Assembly (NCBI RefSeq): GCF_036711975.1 | Contig: NC_091976.1 | Coordinates: 26,226,001-26,290,000 of the forward strand | Reading direction: 5' to 3' | Source of the DNA: Onthophagus taurus | Lineage: Eukaryota > Arthropoda > Insecta > Coleoptera > Scarabaeidae | Length of the DNA stretch: 64,000 bases | Shown: in pieces, positions 24,591 to 34,500 of the stretch | Layout of the letters: the number at the start of each line of letters is the position of its first letter | Numbering within the stretch: the stretch's first letter is position 1 | Program-made: the position numbers and the translations under genes | The notes under the pieces: model-generated | The model's input: the letters and a program-made list of their open reading frames with translations, nothing else | Database searches by the model: none | Told to the model about the DNA's origin: nothing

Positions 24591-24886
24591 ATAAGAACTA
24601 TATTATCCGCGTAGCGTAAATTACTTAGGTATTTGCCATCAATGTTTATGCTTTTTTGGATCCAATCCAGTTGTTTAAATGCATTCTCCAGGACTGTGAT
24701 GAACAATTTGAGTTGAACATTGTATCGCCTTGTTTTACTAGCAATCAGTATTTTACTACTTCTACTCTCTTCAGTACTTTTATGCGATTTTACCGTCATT
24801 GTAGCATTCTTGTAGATGTTATAAACAAGTTTAGTGTATTGATAACCGACTCTGCATTCTTGAAGTGCTTGCAAAACTGCCAACAA
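24560..24886 (-). mobile_element. RTE-like LINE reverse transcriptase fragment
   Basis: Minus strand: ALQECRVGYQYTKLVYNIYK, KLFITVLENAFKQLDW, INIDGKYLSNLRYADNIVLI. The catalytic YADD reads YADN, so it could not be active. Its 3' end abuts the oppositely oriented LINE at 24190-24590. Confidence 0.8.
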
Positions 24887-25274
24887 CTCAATTTAAATTA
24901 AATTCTATAAATACCTCTAAATACCCATCTTGGGTAAATACCCCGGGTATATATATCCAGGAAATTTACCCTTGAAAATGCAGCCCTTGTGATATAGATA
25001 CATAAATGTTGCTTCTCCCATTTAACTCATTTTACGAGATGTGTTTGCAAAAACACCGGATTCATCACAACTAATACTAAGGTAAGGTTGGTTTTGTTTA
25101 CAAATGTCAATCACTCCTGGAAAAAATGTTGGGTTAGGTTACTTTTCTTTTAAAATGTCAATTAAACCGTGAAAGAATGTTACGTAAGGTTAGTTTTGTT
25201 TACTAGGATCTCAAATATTCAAAAATGTTCTGATCGTTGCGCAATGCCAGGTAGATTTTCAACTACAACGATGC

Positions 25275-25326
25275 ATTTCAACATTTGTTGAAATGTCATT
25301 TCCATACTCAGACAGAGTATGGAAAT
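25275..25326. repeat. Two adjacent perfect hairpins
   Basis: First: 25275-25294 (atttcaacatttgttgaaat), 9-bp arms. Second: 25298-25309 and 25315-25326, 12-bp arms with loop agaca. Three nt separate them. Confidence 0.85.
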
Positions 25327-25917
25327 TCGAGATAAAATTTCCTACATGCCAAAATATGGGAAAGATGTTCTTAAGAATTATAAAGGTCAGCCAGAACAAT
25401 CTGCACCAACCCTACCCAACCCATAGACCATAGAACAATTTCAACAAACAAAAAGGTGCATTTTACGCGATAGTTAATCACGATTTTTCTAATTTACGCA
25501 TACCCAAGTCACGTGACTTACTAATATGTTAGCTTCGATTTCGCAATACGGGTAACTTTAAAACTTGTGCTAAAGGGATGTATGTTGGGCTAATATCTGC
25601 TTCAAAAGCAAGCCAGATTAATACGTGCGCGATAAAATCCTCCAAGTCCTATACTACAGGTTGATAGATAAACATCTTGGGAATTACACGGAATTGGGCA
25701 TTCGCATATTAGCATGTACCACGTGACGGAGTGTTTATAAACTTGTCAACGTCGAATGTTCAATATAATTAATCCTTTGACTCCTACCCAAAAACCGCTG
25801 GTGCAAACTTAATAGGTACGTAACGAACGACGAGTAAGCCAAGTATATATTTGGCGCATCAATTAGATGAAATAAACACTGTTACTTCAATATTAATCAA
25901 TATATGAATCATCTCAA

Positions 25918-26721
25918 TATACAGGTGTGTCAAATGTCTGGAAAACAGCCAATAACTTCGCCAGTTGTAGTTTTAAAGAAAAATTTTTCAAATACAAGTT
26001 TTTTTATAAGGTTTTTTTTTGTTTCGTTGCTATGGCAACCAACATTGTTATTTTAAATGGGATGCATGTTTTTTTGCATACTTTGATAGAGGATAAATCC
26101 CTCTATGCGATGAACATATCAAATCATACGGTTGTATAAGAACAAATCGAAAAAAAATGTGTTTTCTGAAAACATTAAATCAGCAAATTACAATCAAAGT
26201 AGGCTCCGAAATAACGCCGTTGAAAGCTTTAAATGTCAAAAAAATGACAGTTTTAACAATTATGAAAAATTAATGATGTTTGGCCGTCTACTTTTTGGAA
26301 GGTTTTTAACGCTTCCGGTGTTAAAGAATTTTTTTAATATTATGGATACTATAGATTGTGTAATTTGTGTATCCAGCTAAAAATAAACTTTTTTTAAGTG
26401 TCCTCGAAGAAATTAAATTTACAGTTTCCTGTAAATTACGGTACTAAAACTAAAAATTAAAAAAAAAAACTTTTTACAATCCAATTTAAATATTTCCATA
26501 ATAAACATAATTATGAAACTGTAAATTTCATTTCTTCGACGACACTAGATTTCGGCAGCGCGTTTAGAAATTTTATAAAAAAGTTATATTTTGTCTTTAT
26601 TCTAAAACAATAAGAAATAGACCTGTCGAATCCTATATTTATGTAATCAGAAAAAAATAACGAAAAACCACAAATGGCGCGGTTATTGGCTATATTCCAG
26701 ACATTTGACACACCCTGTATA
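25918..26721. mobile_element. MITE with about 70-bp inverted ends
   Basis: Left end tatacaggtgtgtcaaatgt and right end (inverse) tatacagggtgtgtcaaatg continue similar for about 70 bp. A second internal inverted pair lies at about 26397-26427 and 26516-26546 (ctcgaagaaatt..ttacagtttc). Contains an X-box-like GTTGCTATGGCAAC at 26026-26039. Lies between the two alternative goliath first exons. Confidence 0.8.
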
Positions 26722-26929
26722 TACCTTTATAAATCATAAGTTAAAAATTAAAATATTTCGTTTTTTTGCGAAATTTTTTTTGTAAATTTGCATAGTTCTT
26801 GAAAATACTTATGCAACAGGCAGAATATTTAGTTAAAATTGATAAACTAGTATAACCTCAAATTTTTTTTATCAAGATTAATTTTTTTAAATTTCTTAGA
26901 ATTAATGACAAAGTAAAAAAAAAACTTAC

Positions 26930-27428
26930 TATTATGACTAAGACTCATCACTTCTAAAACTTCCTTTTCCACATTATTGTAAATAATAACTCCACGGGCG
27001 CCAATTTCATAAGCATTCACTATTTTCTTATCAAAATTGCATCCTCCTCGGCTAATAAGTGCAATCCATGGTTTGTTGGGAAACGCCCCATAAAAACTGT
27101 TTGAGTTTAGTAGTGGTAAGGTGCAAGCTGTGTGATCTTTATTGTCTTCAGCTGATTTAATATGGACCAGTTGACCGAATGTGGGGCCCACATGTCCTGT
27201 ACCAAAACGTCCATGCTCTTCAACTCCTCCAATTTGTACCCATTTATTGTCATCAACCAGTTGTGTTAAATTTATAAAAGCGTTTATCGCAATGTTGTAA
27301 CGGTCGTCTAAGATAGAAATATGGGGCCAATCTTCTGGTACAGATGTTGACACTATTAAACGGGAGAATTTAAGGATTATAACAAAAACAAGGATAGTTT
27401 TAAAATAAAATTGTGCTAAAATGGTCAT
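26930..27428 (-). CDS. gol: Alternative goliath first coding exon (second PA domain)
   Basis: 499 nt starting at its own ATG with a hydrophobic signal peptide (ILVFVIILKF), followed by a PA domain parallel to that of 22908-23409: AFINLTQLVDDNKW, GRFGTGHVGPTFGQLVHI, CTLPLLNS, PWIALISRGGCNF, GARGVIIYNN. It ends at a consensus GTAAGT donor in phase 1, exactly as the other first exon does, so either can splice to the acceptor at 17677. No transmembrane or RING exon lies between the copies. Most likely an alternative promoter and first exon giving a ligase with a different luminal domain. A decaying partial duplication is possible, though the frame is intact. Confidence 0.75.
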
Positions 27429-28536
27429 TTTTTTGTAGTTTTGAATTTAGGAATCATTTATAAATGTCCCTTTCTATGTAAACAAACACAATCACTTCCT
27501 CAACACTCGTTTTCAGTTCACTCTTTTTTTCTCCTCGTTTCAAGGAGTAATGTCCGACCACTAAATTTTTATCGAACGAAACAACTTTTATTATCGGTTC
27601 ACTAGTTGTTGGGGATTAAAAGGAATTAATTATCTTATGCTTTTGTATGCACGTTTTATTTGTTTAAAGCTGCAACAGTGTTTGATGAAATTTATGTACT
27701 AAGTGCACGATAAAAAAATGAGATTATAGTAGTGATTTTGTTGTGAATTGTTTTTCACCTTTTTTTGAAATACATTAAGTGGACTCGAATTTATCTCTGA
27801 TACCGTTTTAACTTTTAATCTGTGTTTTAATAAATTAACAAATCATTTTTAACCTAAACAATAATTTTGCGTTTTGTGGTTAACAGCGCCATCTTTTAAT
27901 CAAATTAAAATGATTTTTTTTAATCATTTTAAAGTTTGTTTATGTTGTAATTGTGTATTATTAGTTTTAAGTTTTGTGTGCTTATTAAAATTAATTAATT
28001 TAAATAAATTGAATCGAATTGAATGAATTACTTAATAATTGAATTTGAAAGTAATAGCGCCATCTGTTTATTAAACTTAAAATTTTACCGAAACTTTTTT
28101 AATATCACTTTAATTTTAAATGTATTGTAACAATTTGAAATGATCTTTAATCTGAGTTAATTAAAGTGTTATTAAATTTGATTGTTTAATAAATTCATTA
28201 ACTTTTAGATTTTGAATACGTTCGTTAAATTAGTTTTTGGTGGGGTTACCGTCTTATTCACTAAATAAAGACAACAAATACAATCCCTTTAGGTGTGACA
28301 AAGACAACACAATTCCGTTCTTTTAATGGCGACTTGAACGCGAAATTTTCTTTGACGAAATTTATGTTTTCATAGTTTCCGGGCGTTTATCGCGTTTGGG
28401 TTCGCGCCGGAGTCTTGGTTTTGATAACGGTGGACTTAATAAGGTTTTGGAAAATTTCGGTTAATTTTCGCGGGGGGTGCGGAGATCGTTTGAACCAATT
28501 TAAAATGGCGTTTTCCCGAGTCGCAATGGTGGACAT
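27429..28536. promoter_or_regulatory. Divergent goliath/Cka intergenic interval
   Basis: AT-rich near goliath, becoming CpG-rich from about 28380 (cgcgtttgggttcgcgccgg), which likely marks the Cka 5' UTR. Contains GCGCCATCT at 27886-27894 and 28057-28065. Confidence 0.45.
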
Positions 28537-28540
28537 ATGA
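28505..28540 (+). other. 11-codon upstream ORF in Cka leader
   Basis: ATG at 28505 reads MAFSRVAMVDI and stops at TGA 28538-28540, overlapping the first in-frame Cka ATG (28537) as ATGA. Confidence 0.4.
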
Positions 28541-31500
28541 AGGTGCACGGAAATCCGACGACGACGACGACGATGGAGGAGACTTCGATTCGTGAAAATG
28601 GGGCCCAAATGCAAATGGGACCCCAAGGCGCATCGGTTGTTAACAATACGAAACCCACCGACCAACCGAACCCGGCCCAAGTTCAGTATTCGATCCCGGG
28701 TATTTTACATTTCATCCAACACGAATGGGCTAGATTTGAACTCGAACGGTCTCAATGGGAAGTAGATAGAGCCGAATTACAGGTAAATATAAATAGGCTT
28801 TTATTGTCTTTGTAATTTTAAATAATTTGAATCGATCTAAAAAACGGTTAGTTGTGATACTTTTTTTTGGGCTCCCTTAACAATGACACATAATTTATAC
28901 CGCTAAGTATTGAAACAAGGAATTCTTTTTATTCATTAAATTAGTAAAATTCGTTCTTATTGAAAAGAAGTTAAATTTGCAAATCCAAAAATTTGTCAAA
29001 TTTGACAACTTAAAATTATTAAATGTCAAATTTGACGTTTTAACATAACCTAAAATTACGAAATGTCAAATTATTTCTTTTGTATTTTTTCTTAGGCTCG
29101 TATTGCATTTTTACAAGGAGAGCGTAAAGGTCAAGAAAATTTAAAAAATGATCTTGTCCGACGTATAAAAATGCTTGAATATGCTCTAAAACAAGAACGG
29201 GCGAAATACCACAAATTAAAATACGGCGTCGATTTAAATCAAGGCGAGATGCGACCGTCTGCTTTAGACGATGGTAATAACGTCGATTCCCAAGTCGACG
29301 CCGATTTACCCATCACAGCGAATCACCCTTCGTGGCGTCAGGGGCGGCAACTTCTTCGGCAGTACCTTCAAGAAATCGGATATACGGATCGAATTATTGA
29401 TGTTCGATCAACCAAAGTTCGAGCGCTTTTAGGTCTAAATAATAATCAGGAACAAGAAGAGAATGTTAATGGGGGATCATTGAATGGGAATGAATCAAAT
29501 AAAAGAGCCAGTGAGAGTCAAGGTAAAAATTTAATTTCAATATAAAATTAATAAAGGTATTAATAAATATGTTGATATTATCAGGAAGAAGAACCCCAGC
29601 TAAAAAAACCCAACCAAGTTCATTAGCCGAAGCTATGATGTTAGAAACAGAAGCTGCGGTTATGGTTAATTTGGATTTTCTAACCAATACTGATGTTGAT
29701 ATGGAAGATGATGATGACATCAATGACGACGATGTTGAAGTCCGTGACGATATTGATGATGATGTTAAATCAGTGAAAAGAAAAGGTAAATTTATTGGGG
29801 AAAAATAAAGATTTAAATTAAAACAAAAATTTTTTTAATTAGGAAAATTGGATTCTCTAGGAGACGACGTCGATGCGGAAGCAATGGAAGTATTAAATGA
29901 ACTGAATCTGTTATCAGAAGCTGTTGATCATCGTCAAAATGAAAAGTCATCATTTGAAAGTATCAAATGGAAGGAGGCAAAAAGTAAATTATTTTTATTA
30001 TTAAAGGGTAACACCACTGTAGAAATCTAAAATAAAGCGCTAATCCACTGAATTAATAAATCCACTATGGAGGAATTTAGAAGAATGAAATTTAAACTAA
30101 TGTTATTACAATTTAATGTGTCTACATTTTTCTATTTGAAAACTTGATTTAAATAGAGGGATTCAATATGCAACTTTTTTGTCTCTTGACAATTTCACCT
30201 AAATTTGTTAATTTAATCACAAAAAAATAAAATAATACACACTCAAGTGAATTAATTCAGAGATTGGTTATTATTAGTAAAAGAAATGAAGTTATGTCAA
30301 ATTGATCTCAGCATTATTTTATTTTTTGTGAGCAAACTAACAATTTGTTAGTTGCTAAATGTCAAGAGATTAGACAAATTTTTTCCCTTAACTTTAAAGC
30401 GCTATAACTTGGAGGAGAAGGGGTTTTGAACAAAAAGTTATATGAAAGACACAAATTGATATAATTTTTGCTGAAAAATCACCCCTTGATATCTTTTGCA
30501 TCAATTTAGAAACACCTGTATGTTCTCAATCATGCATTGAAGAGCACAAAAAAAATTTTATAATACAGAAATGATTGTCAAGTGAATAAATTCATAGATT
30601 GGTTATTATTAATCAAAGAAATGAAGTTGTGTCAAATTGATCTCAGTATTAGTTTAATTTTTGTGATGAAACTAACAATTTGTTAGTTGTAAAATGTCAA
30701 GAGATAAGACAGATTTTTTCCCTTGACTTTAAAGCGCTATAACTTGGAGGAGAAGGGGTTTTGAACAAAAAGTTATATGAAAGACACCCCTTAATATAAT
30801 TTTTGTTGAAAAATTACCCCTTGATATCTTTCACATCAATTTGGAAACACCTGTAGTATGTTCTCAAGCATGCATGTTCTCAAGAGCAGAAAAAAAAAGT
30901 ATAATACAGGAGTGATTCTCAAGTGAATTAATTCAGAGATTGGTTATTATTAGTCAAAGAAATGAAGTTATGTCAAATTGATCTCAGCATTATTTTATTT
31001 TTTGTGAGCAAACTAACAATTTGTTAGTTGCTAAATGTCAAGAGATTAGACAGATTTTTTCCCTTAACTTTAAAGCGCTATAACTTGGAGGAGAAGGGGT
31101 TTTGAACAAAAAGTTATATGAAAGACACAAATTGATATAATTTTTGCTGAAAAATCACCCCTTGATATCTTTTGCATCAATTTAGAAACACCTGTATGTT
31201 CTCAATCATGCATTGAAGAGCACAAAAAAAATTTTATAATACAGAAATGATTGTCAAGTAAATAAATTCATAGATTGGTTATTATTAATCAAAGAAATGA
31301 AGTTGTGTCAAATTGATCTCAGTATTAGTTTAATTTTTGTGATGAAACTAACAATTTGTTAGTTGTAAAATGTCAAGAGATAAGACAGATTTTTTCCCTT
31401 GACTTTAAAGCGCTATAACTTGGAGGAGAAGGGGTTTTGAACAAAAAGTTATATGAAAGACACCCCTTAATATAATTTTTGTTGAAAAATTACCCCTTGA

Positions 31501-34500
31501 TATCTTTCACATCAATTTGGAAACACCTGTAGTATGTTCTCAAGCATGCATGTTCTCAAGAGCAGAAAAAAAAAGTATAATACAGGAGTGATTCTCAAGT
31601 GAATTAATTCAGAGATTGGTTATTATTAGTCAAAGAAATGAAGTTATGTCAAATTGATCTCAGCATTATTTTATTTTTTGTGAGCAAACTAACAATTTGT
31701 TAGTTGCTAAATGTCAAGAGATTAGACAGATTTTTTCCCTTAACTTTAAAGCGCTATAACTTGGAGGAGAAGGGGTTTTGAACAAAAAGTTATATGAAAG
31801 ACACAAATTGATATAATTTTTGCTGAAAAATCACCCCTTGATATCTTTTGCATCAATTTAGAAACACCTGTATGTTCTCAATCATGCATTGAAGAGCACA
31901 AAAAAAATTTTATAATACAGAAATGATTGTCAAGTGAATAAATTCATAGATTGGTTATTATTAATCAAAGAAATGAAGTTGTGTCAAATTGATCTCAGTA
32001 TTAGTTTCATTTTTGTGATGAAACTAACAATTTGTTAGTTGTAAAATGTCAAGAGATAAGACAGATTTTTTCCCTTGACTTTAAAGCGCTATAACTTGGA
32101 GGAGAAGGGGTTTTGAACAAAAAGTTATATGAAAGACACCCCTTAATATAATTTTTGTTGAAAAATTACCCCTTGATATCTTTCACATCAATTTGGAAAC
32201 ACCTGTAGTATGTTCTCAAGCATGCATGTTCTCAACAGCAGAAAAAAAAAAGTATAATACAGGAGTGATTCTCAAGTGAATTAATTCAGAGATTGGTTAT
32301 TATTAGTCAAAGAAATGAAGTTATGTCAAATTGATCTCAGCATTATTTTATTTTTTGTGAGCAAACTAACAATTTGTTAGTTGCTAAATGTCAAGAGATA
32401 AGAAAGTTGCAGATTTTTTCCTTTAACTTTAGAGGCCTATAACTTGAAGGAGAAGGAGTTTTGAACAAAACGTTATATGAACCTTGATATAATTTTTGCT
32501 GAAAAATCACCCCTTGATATCTTTCACATCAATTTAGAAACACCTGTATGTTCTCAATCATGCATTGAAGAGCACAAAAAAAATTTTATAATACAGAAAT
32601 AATTCTCAAGTGAATTAATTCAGAAATTGGTTATTATTAATCAAAGAAATGAAGTTATGTCAAATTGATCTCAGCATTATTTTATTTTTTGTGATCAAAC
32701 TAATAATTTGTTAGTTGTAAAATGTAAAGAGATAAGAAAGTTGCAGATTTTTCCCTTAACTTTAGAGGCATATAACTTGGAGGAGAAGGGGTTTTGAACA
32801 AAAACTTATATGAACCTTGATATAATTTTTGCTGAAAAATCACCCCTTGATATCTTTCGCATCAATTTAGAAACACCTGTAGTATATTCTCAAGCATGCA
32901 TTGAAGAGCACAAAAAAATTTTTTACTACAGAAATAATACCGAATAGGCGAGGTTGGAGTCAATTCCGCAAATTGTGTAAAATTGGAGACGTTCTGCAGC
33001 ACACAGTGTAGAAGTTGCAAATTAAATCGGAATAAAACGAAAAAAAAAAATGTGCAGGGTGGGCAAATTTGGGTGTTATTGTAGGCTATCTCAGAAACTA
33101 TAAGAGATACAAAAAAAGTAGGTGCCATGTCCCAGTCTTTTTTTTTCGAGACTAATCCAATTCCGCTAACATCGAACCTCTATCTTCTTGTGTTTTCAAG
33201 TTATAGCCAAAATGTCAAGTTTTCGTGATTTCAAAAAATGCTCATATTTCGTTTATTTTTGAAATTTTAAACATACTTGATGATTTTTGAGATACAACAC
33301 AAACTTGTATTTTTTTTTAATACAAACTATACTTGATTATGATGTTACTGAAAAGAGCATGTTACAATGATGTATCGCATGTATGCTGTATTTGCGGAAA
33401 ATAAGCGTTATTTTCCCGTTTAAGAAGTTCTGCATTATCTTTAAATAAAACTATAGCCGTCGTGGGTCCTCGCCAGCTGGAGAAATGCTGGGCATAGATT
33501 TTCTTTCCCTCGAGTGTTGTGGGAATGAATGTTAGAGTGTTCTCTGAGCCCATTCCGATTCTTTACGATGTACAGTCATGTTCACGGGAAATGCACACTC
33601 AAGGTCAAGCGCTGTTGTGAGAACCGACATGCCGCTGGCTCGGCTGGCTAAACGGGCTGAGCCGAACGCCCACGAGCTTCGTGTGCGTTCGTCGGATCTC
33701 ACAACAGCGCTTGACCTTGAGTGTGCATTTCCCGTGAACATAACTACATAATACAACGCAGTATATATAAAGATGGTAGAGTTAAAATGGATAGCTTGAC
33801 AAATACAGGTCGACAATCGTCCCTATAAGCAATTCCCGCCAAAACTTGCACAGCCCTACGTTGTATTTTAAACATTTGTTCACTCCCAGGATCTGCACCC
33901 CATGCTAGAATTGAATAATTAAGTGATAAATGAACAAATGCGTAGGAAGCGTTTTTTGCCACACTCTGCGATACACCTGCAGCAAGTCTGCGCAGTAAAT
34001 AAATATTTTTACTTATCTTAGACACCATACAAAAACCAAATTGGCCCCCAAATAACATATTTTGCCCCTCCAGATAATCTGTGATCCTATTATAGATAAT
34101 CCTTTCATATACTTTCAAGAACACTGGCAGGATGCTTATGGAACGGTAATTTTTGATATCCTCTTTAATACTATTTTTAAAGACCGTGCAGATATCAAAA
34201 GGTTCGGAAATCTGCCTTCCTTTAGAGAACAATTTATAAGTTTAGTTAATGGGGAGATATATATGGGTTGATAGTTCTCTTTATAAGACTGCCAGAGAAT
34301 CCAAAGCAGTCCCTTGCAGGGCCACTCTTTAATGAGTTTATTATATCACGAACCTCAACTCACGATCAGTCACTTTAAAAACTCACTGTACATTTAGTCC
34401 AATTAGTACATTTAGTACATTTATCCAGTGATACGTTTTTATTGTTTTGATAGGTTGAATTGATCACATTGCACGTGATTTATTATTTGAATTCTGAACA

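Noticed and set aside
26930..27428. A separate second goliath gene
   Set aside because: No transmembrane or RING exon lies between the two PA exons, so an alternative first exon explains it better.
29569..29808. Independent 79-aa ORF
   Set aside because: It is Cka exon 3 with flanking intron; phases join it to the exons on both sides.
30230..32940. CRISPR-like array
   Set aside because: Units are 335-341 bp of continuous repeat with no spacers, in a eukaryotic intron.
33532..33816. 94-aa minus-strand ORF (MSTCICQAIHFNST..)
   Set aside because: It reads through the GC-rich palindrome and LINE debris; the symmetric sequence keeps frames open by chance.
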